Of a DNA stretch of 64,000 nucleotides, positions 8,924-17,705 are shown in pieces; within the stretch, counting starts at the first letter, position 1, and every line of letters begins with the position of its first letter. The stretch lies in NCBI RefSeq assembly GCF_008807375.1, contig NZ_CP043311.1, positions 1,530,001 through 1,594,000 on the forward strand, read 5' to 3'. The notes beneath the pieces are model-generated. The model ran no database searches, had not been told where the DNA came from, and saw nothing but the letters and a program-made list of their open reading frames with translations. This DNA comes from Pseudomonas lalkuanensis. GTDB lineage: Bacteria > Pseudomonadota > Gammaproteobacteria > Pseudomonadales > Pseudomonadaceae. A program made the translations under genes and the position numbers.

Positions 8924-11900
8924 TTACCGCCTGCTTACCTGCACCGCCGGCGCCAGGTCCTGGCACTGGGTGTTCTGGCCAGGGACGAGGTAGGGCTGGA
9001 GGATCGGCGCCATGCCTTTGAGCACCTGCACGGGCAGGGCGGAGGTGAAGCTGAACTTGTCGGCCTGGCTGCCTTCGACGAAGGCGGTGAGGGTGCCGAA
9101 GTGGCGCGGGCCCAGGTAGAAGACGAAGGTAGCGGTGCGGTTCATCGCCTTGGAGCTCTTCACCGTGCCCCAGCGGGTCACCGTCTGGATGCGGTTGTCG
9201 CCGGTGCCGGTCTTGCCGCCCATGACCAGCGGCTGGCCGTCGGGCAGGGTGAAACTGCCTTGCAGGCGCCGTGCGGTGCCGCCTTCCACCACCTTGGAGA
9301 GGGCGTCGCGCAGGGTGGCGGCGACTTCCGAGGTCATCACCCGTTTGCCTTCGCTGGTCTGATGCCCCACCAGGGTTTCGTAAGGGGTGTCGGCGGCGAA
9401 GTGGAGCTGGTCGATGCGCAGGGTGGACTGGCGCACGCCGTCGTTGAGGATGATGCCCATGAGTTCGGCCAGTGCCGCCGGACGGTCGCCGGAGCTGCCC
9501 AGGGCGGTGGCCAGCGACGGCACCAGGTGGTCGAAGGGGTAACCCAGGGACTTCCAGTGCTCGTGGATGTCGAGGAAGGCCTCCACTTCCAGCATGATGC
9601 GGATGCGCTTGTCGCGGGCGTACTTGCGCTTGGACTTGAACAGCCAGCCATAGACCTCGCGGCGCTCGTCGCCACTGGCTTCCACGGCGTCGCGGTAGGT
9701 CGCCGTCGGGTGCGCCTGCAGGTAACCGAGCAACCAGAGCTCCAGCGGGTGGACGCGGGCCACGTAGCCCTGGTCGTTGAGGTTGAAGGCGCCCGGTCCG
9801 TAGCGCGTGTAGAGATCTTCGATGCGCTTGTCGGTCAGCGGTGGGTTGGCCTTGGGCACCCGTTCGCGCATGAACGCGGCGAAGGTGGCCATGTCGGCCT
9901 GGGGCTGCAGGTAGCGGTGGATGGCGGCCATCCGCGCGCCCCAGGGGTTGAGGCCGTCGAGGAAGGTGGCCAGGCGCTGTTCCGCATCCTTGCCCTGGTA
10001 TTTGTTCCAGAAGCGGCGCAGGTAGGTCTGGCTTTCGCGGGAGACGAACAGGTCCAGGTAACCCTGGCGGCGCGGGTCCTTGTCGTCGGTCAGGAGCTGC
10101 ATCTTGCCGCCGTCGGGACGGTACATGTCGTGCCGCACCACATCGCGCAACAGGCGCACGAACGGCAGGTTGATGGATTCACGCAGTGCATCGCGCAGGG
10201 AGGGGCGGCGGCCGTTGTCCTCCTTGCGGAAGTTGTTGAAAGTGTGCAGCCCGCCGCCGGTGAAAAAGGCTTCGTAGGGGCTGGCGGAGTAGGTGCGCTC
10301 CAGGGCCGCCTGGAGCATCGCGCTGAGGTCGCGGTCCTTGGTCTGGATCAGGTAGTCGATGGCCCAGCGGCTGATGAAGTCGAGCGGGTCCACCTGCACC
10401 TTGCGCAGCTCGGCCACGGGCAGGCCGGCATAGCGTTCATGCAGGGTGGCGACGTTCTCCAGGTAGGTGGCCAGCACCCGCAGCTTGGCGGTGGAGCCCA
10501 GTTCCAGCTTGCTGCCCTCGTTGATGTCGAAGGGCTGGTCGGTGTTGTCGGTCTGCACGCGCACGCGGTTGCCCGAAGGCGTGCGCTCGAAGAGGGTGAA
10601 GCTGTAGCGCACCTCGCGGGTCTTCTCCGGTGACAGCAGGCGTTCGCCATAGAGGCCCACCTGCTCGGCGAAGGCCGGATCGGCCAGGTGACGCAGGTAC
10701 TCCGTGACGGCGTTCTGCAATTCACTCTGCAAGGTGCTGCTGGCGGTCAGGTCGAGGCGGTCGAGGTCGTAGAGCGGCATGTTCAACATGCCCGAGAGAC
10801 GGCTGCGGGCGACGCTGATGCCCTTGTTCGCCTCCACCGCCTGGATTGCCGGTTCTTCCACCCAGTTGCGGAAACGCAGCTTGGCGCCGAGGGCGGCGTC
10901 GCGCAGCGGCGTATCGATGATGCCTGCGCCGGCCAGCACGCGGATATGGCTGTCGGTGAGGGCGTTCAGCTCTTCATGGGCGCTGGACAGGTAATAGGAG
11001 GGGCGACGCTGGGCGATGAACAGCGAGAGCACCTGGCGCATGGCCAGGCCGCGTTCGGCCAGGTTGCTGTTGTCGTCCGCAAGGGTCCTGTTGACCCGGT
11101 TGAAGTCGGCGCCGTACCACACCCGCAGGCCGTCGGCGATGCCGTGCACCTCGCCGTGCCCCGGTGCTGCCGAAAGCGGCACGCTGTTCAGGTAGTCCAT
11201 GACGATGCGTTCGCGCGCCGCCAGGGTTTGTGGGCCTTGCTGGTAGGCACGCACGCTGGCGGAGACCATCTGGCGAATCTTCTCGGAGGCGGAAACGGTG
11301 CGGCCGAAGGGCGAGTGGCGGTATTTCTCCAATTGGGTGGCCAGGGTGCTGCCGCCGGCCGACTGGCCGTCGAAGTCGATGGCCTTGCCCACCTGGGTCA
11401 GCGCGGCCTTGGAAAAACGTGGCCAGTCTACGGCCGGGTTGGCCAGGGGCGTTTCGCGGTCCAGCAACTTGCGGTTCTCGATGAACAGCAGGCTGCTGAC
11501 CAGCAGCGGCGGAATACTGGTGAAGTCCGGATAACGCTGTTGCGGATAACTGAACTGGTAGAAGGGCAGGCCGCGGCAATCACAGATGTTGATGCCGGCC
11601 TGGATCTTCTCGCGATAAGGCGGGAACAAGCCGTGTTCGACATAGCTGATCAGTGCCGGGGAGAAGCGCGTCTGTCGCTGGACCTGATAGCCGCGTTTTT
11701 CCAGGCGGTCGAGCATTTGCGGCAGGGAGGCGTAGCCCAGGCGGCGGTCGAACGGGCCATCACCGGGGTAGCGAATGGATTTACTGGGGCCATCCTCGAG
11801 CTTGTAGCTGAGCGTTGCGGCGTAGCGGCTGATTTCCCTGGCCTGGAGGCGTGAGGTCTGCATTTCGTGGGTGGCGGCAACGCCGACGATCCCGGCGGTC

Positions 11901-12031
11901 ACCAGGAAGATGCTCCAGAACAGGAGGCGGTGCTTACGGCGCGGCGGCTTTTCCGGCGGAACGCCCGCTCCGTAGAGAGGGCCTTGGGGTGCCTCTTTCC
12001 TTGTCGTGTCGGATTGCCATATTGCGCCCAT
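8924..12031 (-). CDS. Bifunctional glycosyltransferase/transpeptidase-like penicillin-binding protein
   Basis: This 1035-residue inner-membrane protein has one N-terminal membrane helix (about residues 34-55) and a large periplasmic part. A GT51-like domain shows FIENRKLLD in place of the usual EDxxFxxHxG, then GGSTLATQLEK and ARERIVMDYLN. A transpeptidase-like domain follows with a GSTAKL SxxK box, a SIN SxN box and GGKTGTG. It would polymerise or crosslink peptidoglycan. The order beside an amino acid permease recalls the P. aeruginosa PA0788-PA0789 pair. The catalytic Glu is kept, but the first GT motif diverges. Confidence 0.85.
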   Translation of the reverse strand: MGAIWQSDTTRKEAPQGPLYGAGVPPEKPPRRKHRLLFWSIFLVTAGIVGVAATHEMQTSRLQAREISRYAATLSYKLEDGPSKSIRYPGDGPFDRRLGYASLPQMLDRLEKRGYQVQRQTRFSPALISYVEHGLFPPYREKIQAGINICDCRGLPFYQFSYPQQRYPDFTSIPPLLVSSLLFIENRKLLDRETPLANPAVDWPRFSKAALTQVGKAIDFDGQSAGGSTLATQLEKYRHSPFGRTVSASEKIRQMVSASVRAYQQGPQTLAARERIVMDYLNSVPLSAAPGHGEVHGIADGLRVWYGADFNRVNRTLADDNSNLAERGLAMRQVLSLFIAQRRPSYYLSSAHEELNALTDSHIRVLAGAGIIDTPLRDAALGAKLRFRNWVEEPAIQAVEANKGISVARSRLSGMLNMPLYDLDRLDLTASSTLQSELQNAVTEYLRHLADPAFAEQVGLYGERLLSPEKTREVRYSFTLFERTPSGNRVRVQTDNTDQPFDINEGSKLELGSTAKLRVLATYLENVATLHERYAGLPVAELRKVQVDPLDFISRWAIDYLIQTKDRDLSAMLQAALERTYSASPYEAFFTGGGLHTFNNFRKEDNGRRPSLRDALRESINLPFVRLLRDVVRHDMYRPDGGKMQLLTDDKDPRRQGYLDLFVSRESQTYLRRFWNKYQGKDAEQRLATFLDGLNPWGARMAAIHRYLQPQADMATFAAFMRERVPKANPPLTDKRIEDLYTRYGPGAFNLNDQGYVARVHPLELWLLGYLQAHPTATYRDAVEASGDERREVYGWLFKSKRKYARDKRIRIMLEVEAFLDIHEHWKSLGYPFDHLVPSLATALGSSGDRPAALAELMGIILNDGVRQSTLRIDQLHFAADTPYETLVGHQTSEGKRVMTSEVAATLRDALSKVVEGGTARRLQGSFTLPDGQPLVMGGKTGTGDNRIQTVTRWGTVKSSKAMNRTATFVFYLGPRHFGTLTAFVEGSQADKFSFTSALPVQVLKGMAPILQPYLVPGQNTQCQDLAPAVQVSRR

Positions 12032-12127
12032 AGTCCACCGGCCTGGCCTGTTGCCGCTCTTGCTTGCAATCTTAGTAGCTCACCGGCTGGCTGCATGGCG
12101 GAGTGGCGGCAAAACAGGAGCGAATCA

Positions 12128-12796
12128 ATGACAGGCGACAATCGGATGCAACTCGACCACAGCTGGCGTGCCAACGCTCTAGCTTGGACTCGTGCGGTGA
12201 GGGAACGTCGTATCGAAAGCAGGCAATTGGCTACTGACCGGGCCATCATCGAGGCCGTGCTGGCCCGTCGGCCGACGCGGGTGCTGGACCTCGGATGCGG
12301 CGAAGGATGGCTGAGCCGGACGCTGGCCGGGCACGGGTTTGCGGTGCTGGGCATCGATGCTTCGGCGCCCCTGGTGGAGGCGGCGCGGGCGGCCGGCGGT
12401 GAGTTCCGTTGCCTGGATTACGCGCAATTGCAGGCCGACCCTGGCCAGTTGGGCAGGTTCGACGTAGTGGTGTGCAATTTCTCGCTGTTCGAGGAGCAGC
12501 TGGAACCGTTGCTCATGGCCCTGCGCGAGTCGCTGGCGGAGGAGGGCGCATTGCTGGTCCAGACCGTCCACCCCTGGCAGGCCCGAGGCGAGCAGGGCTA
12601 CCGCAATGGCTGGCGCCGCGAAACCTTCGACGCCTTCGGTGGCGAATTCCCCGAGCCCATGCCCTGGTACTTCCGCACCCTGGAATCCTGGTGCGAGTTG
12701 CTGCACGGCAGCGGCTACCACATCGAGGCCCTGCGCGAGCCGGCCCATCCGGGTACCGGCGAACCGCTGTCGTTGCTGATCGAGGCCAGACCCTGA
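12128..12796 (+). CDS. Class I SAM-dependent methyltransferase
   Basis: The 222-residue protein has SAM motif I VLDLGCGEGW at residues 52-61, an acidic end of strand 2 (GIDAS) and a later FDVVVCNFSLFEE motif. The start at ATG 12128 follows CAGGAG by 7 bases; the frame is open farther upstream but without family-like sequence. The gene diverges from the penicillin-binding protein gene. The methyl acceptor, small molecule or other, cannot be deduced. Confidence 0.85.
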   Translation: MTGDNRMQLDHSWRANALAWTRAVRERRIESRQLATDRAIIEAVLARRPTRVLDLGCGEGWLSRTLAGHGFAVLGIDASAPLVEAARAAGGEFRCLDYAQLQADPGQLGRFDVVVCNFSLFEEQLEPLLMALRESLAEEGALLVQTVHPWQARGEQGYRNGWRRETFDAFGGEFPEPMPWYFRTLESWCELLHGSGYHIEALREPAHPGTGEPLSLLIEARP

Positions 12797-13139
12797 GCGG
12801 AAATTCCCGCCGCAGCGACCGTTCGGCTGAAGGCCCATGGGCGATTCCGGGGTTTCCGGCCTTCACGCGGGCCATCCTGGCGAACCTATCCGGCCTTTTG
12901 GGGCGAAGGCATGCATTGCCGCCTTTCCCGCGTCCTCCGGTACGGATGTGCACCAAAAGTAGGCATGACGTCGCTTCATCTTTGTGCAAGACTCGCCGCC
13001 GATCTCGGACGCGTGTGCGCCCGCCGGCCTGTTCCGCCCCACAAGGACGGGACTTCCAGGCGGCCAAGGGTCGTTACCACGACCCGGCTTTTCGGCTGCG
13101 CGGCTGACTCCTCGACAACTACAAGATGAGGTACCCCCC
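12797..13139. other. Intergenic region upstream of the amino acid permease
   Basis: This 343-bp stretch has no supported gene. At about 12948-12957 it holds TGCACCAAAA, half of an NtrC-like site. A GG/GC pair nearby resembles a sigma-54 promoter but the spacing is 9 rather than 10 bases. It probably contains the permease promoter, although none can be set firmly. Confidence 0.4.
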
Positions 13140-14540
13140 ATGTCGGTTGCTGATCATCAGCCACAACATGAATCGCTGCACCGAGACCTCGGTGAGCGTC
13201 ACATCCGCCTGATGGCCCTGGGCGCCTGCATTGGCGTCGGCCTGTTCCTCGGCTCGGCCAAGGCCATCCAGATGGCCGGTCCGGCCATCATGCTCTCCTA
13301 CATCATCGGCGGGCTCGCCATCCTGGTGATCATGCGCGCCCTCGGCGAGATGGCTGTGCATAACCCGGTGGCCGGCTCCTTCAGCCGCTACGCCCAGGAC
13401 TACCTCGGCCCGCTGGCGGGCTTTCTCACTGGCTGGAACTACTGGTTCCTCTGGCTGGTGACCTGCGTGGCGGAAATTACCGCCGTGGCTATCTATATGG
13501 GCGTCTGGTTCCCCGAAGTGCCGCGCTGGATCTGGGCCCTCGCGGCGCTGATCAGCATGGGCGGGGTGAACCTGATCGCCGTGCGTGCCTTCGGTGAATT
13601 CGAGTTCTGGTTCGCCCTGATCAAGATCGTCACCATCGTCGCGATGGTGGTGGCCGGCGCCGGCATGATCGTCTTTGGCCTCGGCAACCACGGGATCGCC
13701 ACCGGCATCTCCAACCTCTGGGAACACGGCGGCTTCATGCCCAATGGTGTGCAAGGCGTGCTGATGTCGCTGCAGATGGTGATGTTCGCCTACCTGGGCG
13801 TGGAGATGATCGGCCTGACCGCCGGCGAAGCGAAGAACCCGCAGAAGACCATTCCCCAGGCCATCGGCTCGGTGTTCTGGCGCATCCTGTTGTTCTATGT
13901 CGGCGCGCTGTTCGTGATCCTTTCCATCTATCCGTGGAACGAGATCGGTTCCCAGGGCAGCCCCTTCGTGATGACCTTCGAAAGCCTCGGCATCAAGACC
14001 GCCGCCGGCATCATCAACTTCGTGGTGATCACCGCTGCACTGTCGTCCTGCAACGGCGGCATCTTCAGCACCGGCCGCATGCTCTACAGCCTGGCCCAGC
14101 AAGGCCAGGCGCCGCGTGCCTTCGCCGTCACCTCCAACGGCGTGCCGCGCCGCGCGCTGCTGGTGTCCGGCGTCGCCCTGCTGCTGGGCGTGCTGGCCAA
14201 CTACCTGGTGCCGGAGAAAGTGTTCGTCTGGGTGACCTCGATCGCTACCTTCGGCGCCATCTGGACCTGGGCGATGATCCTGCTGGCACAGATGAAGTTC
14301 CGCCGCAGCCTCACCCCCGCCGAGCAGGACAAGCTGCAGTACCGCATGTGGCTGTTCCCGCTGAGTTCCTACCTGGCCATGGCCTTCCTGGTGCTGGTGG
14401 TCGGACTGATGGCCTACTTCCCCGACACCCGCGTCGCGCTCTACGTGGGCCCGGCCTTCCTGGTGCTGCTGGTGGTACTGTACAAGGCGTTCAACCTGGC
14501 TCCGGCCAAGGCAATGGAACCGGTCGGCGACGCCGCCTGA
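13140..14540 (+). CDS. APC-superfamily amino acid permease (ProY/AroP type)
   Basis: The 466-residue inner-membrane protein has about twelve membrane segments. The first carries the amino acid permease signature ALGACIGVGLFLGSAKAIQMAGP, seen here as GACIGVGLFLGSA, followed by MRALGEMAVHNPVAGSF. It belongs to the H+-coupled AroP/GabP/ProY group. I chose ATG 13140 (MSVADHQPQHESLHRDL) because the family N-terminus begins here; the frame is open for 52 more codons upstream. A stem-loop terminator follows the gene. Substrate specificity is not readable. Confidence 0.92.
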   Translation: MSVADHQPQHESLHRDLGERHIRLMALGACIGVGLFLGSAKAIQMAGPAIMLSYIIGGLAILVIMRALGEMAVHNPVAGSFSRYAQDYLGPLAGFLTGWNYWFLWLVTCVAEITAVAIYMGVWFPEVPRWIWALAALISMGGVNLIAVRAFGEFEFWFALIKIVTIVAMVVAGAGMIVFGLGNHGIATGISNLWEHGGFMPNGVQGVLMSLQMVMFAYLGVEMIGLTAGEAKNPQKTIPQAIGSVFWRILLFYVGALFVILSIYPWNEIGSQGSPFVMTFESLGIKTAAGIINFVVITAALSSCNGGIFSTGRMLYSLAQQGQAPRAFAVTSNGVPRRALLVSGVALLLGVLANYLVPEKVFVWVTSIATFGAIWTWAMILLAQMKFRRSLTPAEQDKLQYRMWLFPLSSYLAMAFLVLVVGLMAYFPDTRVALYVGPAFLVLLVVLYKAFNLAPAKAMEPVGDAA

Positions 14541-14562
14541 GCCCTGCCTTCACGATGAACAC

Positions 14563-14594
14563 CGGGCCCGCCACGTGCGGGCCCGATGCTTTTC
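14563..14594 (+). terminator. Rho-independent terminator after the permease gene
   Basis: A perfect 9-bp stem CGGGCCCGC (14563-14571) pairs with 14577-14585 around a 5-base loop and is followed by ATGCTTTT. It lies 23 bp after the permease stop codon. Confidence 0.7.
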
Positions 14595-14672
14595 AGACGC
14601 TTGAAGCGGCAGGCCCGTTGGTGGAATATCCATCGCCAGCTGGCAATGCGCCAGCGCATTCAGGAGGTGGTC

Positions 14673-15326
14673 ATGTCCCGCATTCCTACCCGTCTATCAT
14701 TCGCGCGGCACCCTCTGCTGGCAGGTGTTCTCACCAGTTGCCTGCTCCTGGCCGGCTGCGCGGGTTTTCGTTCGGGAGTGGAGAGCAGGGCCGTCGTCGA
14801 CGGGCAGGAGGCGGACGAACGCGGCCGTATCCAGTTGGCGGATGTCGCGCTCACCCTGGACCTGCACAACCAGATCCAGCAGAACGACTTCCAGGTGATC
14901 CTGTTCGTGGTGCCGGTGATGTACGACCCCGTCGACAAGCCCCGCTACAACGAGAACGACGGGATTCGCCTGCTATTGGAAATCCAGCCGGCCACCGCCG
15001 ATTTTCGCTTCCGCCCGGAACGCGTCGTGTTGACGGTGGATGGCCGTCCGCTTCCGCCCGAGAAGGTTTCCCTGATCATGGTTCGCGACCCCGAACAGTT
15101 CCCGCTGGACGGCTTCCAGGCGATCGATCAGTCACCCGCCGGGCTGGACTACCGCCTGAGGGTGCCGAGGCGGAGCTGGCAGTTCATTCTCAAGTTCGCG
15201 GCACCGGTTCCCCAGCCGTCCAGTGAAATCCAGCTGGACCTTTCCCGCGCCCTGGAACGCCCCGGCAAGCCGCCCCTGCCGCTGATTCACTTCCGCTCCC
15301 GTCCGTGGAATCAGGGCTATACCTGA
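14673..15326 (+). CDS. Putative lipoprotein of unknown function
   Basis: The 217-residue protein starts at ATG 14673 after a strong AGGAGGTGG ribosome site. It has a type II signal with lipobox LLAGC, the lipidated residue being Cys29. The mature part is rich in beta-strand pattern (VALTLDLHNQIQQNDFQVILFVVPV, in part NQIQQNDFQVILFVVP) with no motif I recognise. It is likely to be a periplasmic outer- or inner-membrane lipoprotein. It stands alone between the permease and a VOC protein. Confidence 0.8.
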   Translation: MSRIPTRLSFARHPLLAGVLTSCLLLAGCAGFRSGVESRAVVDGQEADERGRIQLADVALTLDLHNQIQQNDFQVILFVVPVMYDPVDKPRYNENDGIRLLLEIQPATADFRFRPERVVLTVDGRPLPPEKVSLIMVRDPEQFPLDGFQAIDQSPAGLDYRLRVPRRSWQFILKFAAPVPQPSSEIQLDLSRALERPGKPPLPLIHFRSRPWNQGYT

Positions 15327-15435
15327 CACTTCCGCCATTACGCGGTGGTCTATTGCAGCATGGAATCCTGGCCCCGCCTGGTGCGGGTCGGGCTAGGCTG
15401 AAACCATCGTTCTTCAAAAAAGGGAGGTCACCGCC

Positions 15436-15843
15436 ATGGCCGGTTCCGCTGCCATTCCCTGTCTTCGTTACCGCGATGCGCCCGCGGCCATTGCCTGGCT
15501 GTGCAACACCTTCGGCTTCGTCGAACACCTGGTGGTGGCCGGGAATGACGGCAGCATTGCCCACGCCCAGCTCAGTCTTGGCACTGGCATGATCATGCTC
15601 GGCTCGGTGCGGAATAACGACTATGGCCAACTGCTGCGCCAGCCCGACGAGAACGGCGGGCTCGGCACCCAGGGCATCTATCTGGTGGTGGTGGATGTCG
15701 ACGCCGTGCACGCCCGCGCCCTGGCCGCCGGCGCCACCGTCGTGCTGCCACTGAGGGACGAGGAGTATGGCGGGCGCGGATTCACCTGCCGCGACCCGGA
15801 AGGCCACCTGTGGAGCATCGGCTCCTACGACCCCTGGGCTTGA
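15436..15843 (+). CDS. VOC (glyoxalase/bleomycin resistance) family protein
   Basis: The 135-residue protein has the paired beta-alpha-beta-beta-beta layout of the vicinal oxygen chelate fold: CLRYRDAPAAIAWLCNTFGF early and a second half ending GFTCRDPEGHLWSIGSYDPW. The Glu of the DPEGH box is the usual last metal ligand or its equivalent. The family includes lyases, dioxygenases and drug-binding proteins; the specific role is not known. It precedes an aldo/keto reductase by about 80 bp. Confidence 0.85.
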   Translation: MAGSAAIPCLRYRDAPAAIAWLCNTFGFVEHLVVAGNDGSIAHAQLSLGTGMIMLGSVRNNDYGQLLRQPDENGGLGTQGIYLVVVDVDAVHARALAAGATVVLPLRDEEYGGRGFTCRDPEGHLWSIGSYDPWA

Positions 15844-15921
15844 GCCGTCCGGTCCGTTGCCGGATTATCGCGCCCCAGCTGCCGGCAATCCCGAATGAAC
15901 GGACTTTCCGAGGAATACGCC

Positions 15922-16743
15922 ATGCAAAGCATCACCTTCCCCGACGGCACCCGCGTGCCCGCCATCGGCCAGGGCACCTGGCACATGGGCGAGCAGCCCA
16001 GTGAGCGCAAGCGCGAAGTTGCCGCGCTGCGCCAGGGGCTGGAGCTGGGGCTGACCCTGATCGACACTGCCGAGATGTACGCCGAAGGCGGCGCCGAGGA
16101 GGTGGTGGGGGACGCCATCGCCGGCCTGCGCGAGCAGGTCTTCCTGGTCAGCAAGGTCTACCCCTGGAATGCCAGCCGCAAGGGCACCGCCCTGGCTTGC
16201 GAGCGCAGTCTCAAGCGCCTGGGCACCGACCATCTCGATCTCTACCTGCTGCACTGGCGCGGCGAGCATCCGCTGGAAGAAACCGTGGAAGCCTTCGAAC
16301 GCCTGCGCGAGCAGGGCAAGATCGCTCGCTGGGGCGTGTCCAACCTCGACCTCGACGACCTCCACGAACTGCCCGCCGGTTGCGCCGCCAACCAGGTGCT
16401 CTATAACCCCGAGGCGCGCGGCATCGAGTTCGACTTGCTGCCCTTCCAGCAGCAACAGGGCATACCGTTGATGGCCTACTGCCCGGTGGGGCAGGGCGGC
16501 AGCCTGCTGCGCAACGAAGCGATTCGGGAAGTCGCCCGCCGCCACCAGGCCAGCTCGGCCCAGGTGGCCCTGGCCTGGGCTCTGCGCCAGCAAGGGGTGA
16601 TCGTGATTCCCAAGGCGGTCGACCCGCTGCACCTGAAGCAGAACGCCGAAGCCCACAAGCTCCAGCTCAGCGCTGACGACCTCGCCCTGATCGACGAGAG
16701 CTTCCCGCCGCCGCGCCGCAAGCGTCCGCTGGAAATGCTCTGA
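15922..16743 (+). CDS. Aldo/keto reductase
   Basis: This NADPH-dependent carbonyl reductase is 273 residues from the ATG at 15922, which has GAGGA upstream; an in-frame ATG at 15895 is an alternative. The catalytic tetrad is visible: Asp48 and Tyr53 in LIDTAEMYAEGG, Lys78 in VFLVSKVYP, and His111 in LYLLHWRG. The cofactor region VIVIPKAVDPLHLKQN closes the barrel. The natural substrate is unknown. Confidence 0.93.
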   Translation: MQSITFPDGTRVPAIGQGTWHMGEQPSERKREVAALRQGLELGLTLIDTAEMYAEGGAEEVVGDAIAGLREQVFLVSKVYPWNASRKGTALACERSLKRLGTDHLDLYLLHWRGEHPLEETVEAFERLREQGKIARWGVSNLDLDDLHELPAGCAANQVLYNPEARGIEFDLLPFQQQQGIPLMAYCPVGQGGSLLRNEAIREVARRHQASSAQVALAWALRQQGVIVIPKAVDPLHLKQNAEAHKLQLSADDLALIDESFPPPRRKRPLEML

Positions 16744-16754
16744 GGCCACGGCAG

Positions 16755-16793
16755 TGTGGAGCGAATTTATTCGCGAATGAATTCGCTCCCACA
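16755..16793. repeat. REP element
   Basis: A near-perfect palindrome of about 39 bp has the TGTGGAGCGAATTTATTCGC left half and GCGAATGAATTCGCTCCCACA right half. It lies 11 bp after the aldo/keto reductase and separates it from the accessory block. It matches the copy at 37487-37524 that flanks the other end of that block. Confidence 0.8.
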
Positions 16794-16925
16794 GGGAGTC
16801 GCGCATATCCGCCCGCCACTCGGCGGTGAGTCTGGCCTGATGGCAAGATAATTCCTCGGACCAGATTCCTATTGTCCGACAGCTCTCATAGACTCTTGCC
16901 CACTTCTTTCCAGGGAATGGCCTTG

Positions 16926-17705
16926 ATGAAACGCACGCTGTGGACGTTGTTGGGCTTGGTTGGGCTGGTCGCTACCGTATGGGCGGAGGAGCCGCCCGCG
17001 CAGGACCCCTTGCTCGATGCCCCTGCAGCGGCGACCGCTTCCGGCAGTGAAGCCCGTGGCGTGCTGCGTGCGCGCAACCAGGCGGTACTGGCCAGCGAGC
17101 TGGCCGGGCGCATCGTCGAGATGCCCTATGCCGAAGGCCAGGCATTCAAGAAGGGCGAAGTGCTGGTGCGCTTCGACTGCAGCGCCTACCAGGCCCAGCT
17201 CAATGCCGCCAATTCCGCCGTGCGTGCCGCCCGCGAAGAACTGAAGAACAAGCAGCAACTCGCCGCCCTGAACTCGGTGGGCCGCTTCGAAGTGGCCCTG
17301 GCCGAGGCACGCCAGGCCCAGTCCCAGGCCGAAGCGCAGGTCTACCAGGTGCAGGTGCAACGCTGCCAGGTGAAGGCCCCCTTCGACGGCCAGGTGGTGG
17401 CGCGCAAGGTGCAGCCCCATGAGAGCGTCGCCAGTGGTGCGCCGCTGTTGGAGGTGGTGGACAACCGCACCCTGGAAATCCACCTGCTGGTGCCTTCGCG
17501 CTGGCTGAGCCGGCTCAAGCCCGAGCAGGCCTTCGATTTCGTTCCCGATGAAACCGGCAAGCCGCTGCATGCGGTTATCAAGCGGCTGGGCGCGCGGATC
17601 GACGAAGGCAGCCAGACCCTGTTGCTGATCGGCGGCCTGCCGGCCGATGCCGAGGGCCTGCTGGCCGGCATGAGCGGCACCGCGCATTTCCCGGAGACGC
17701 CATGA
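16926..17705 (+). CDS. Periplasmic adaptor (HlyD/RND membrane-fusion type)
   Basis: The 259-residue protein begins with a signal peptide (MKRTLWTLLGLVGLVATVWA). It has a biotinyl-lipoyl half motif (GRIVEMPYAEGQAFKKGEVL), an alpha-helical hairpin (about residues 85-135) and the second lipoyl half (VKAPFDGQVVARKVQPHESV), the plan of a periplasmic adaptor. I start at 16926 because GGGA lies 9 bases upstream; the ATG at 16917 is too close to that site. The stop overlaps the next gene by 4 bp. By position it would bridge an inner-membrane component to the TolC-like protein at 35989. Confidence 0.85.
   Translation: MKRTLWTLLGLVGLVATVWAEEPPAQDPLLDAPAAATASGSEARGVLRARNQAVLASELAGRIVEMPYAEGQAFKKGEVLVRFDCSAYQAQLNAANSAVRAAREELKNKQQLAALNSVGRFEVALAEARQAQSQAEAQVYQVQVQRCQVKAPFDGQVVARKVQPHESVASGAPLLEVVDNRTLEIHLLVPSRWLSRLKPEQAFDFVPDETGKPLHAVIKRLGARIDEGSQTLLLIGGLPADAEGLLAGMSGTAHFPETP

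Noticed and set aside
9101..11854. Long plus-strand open frames (510 and 388 codons) opposite the penicillin-binding protein gene
   Set aside because: They lie wholly within the supported gene, and their translations lack family features.
12962..12978. Sigma-54 promoter upstream of the permease
   Set aside because: The GG and GC elements are 9 bases apart rather than 10, and the flanking consensus is poor.
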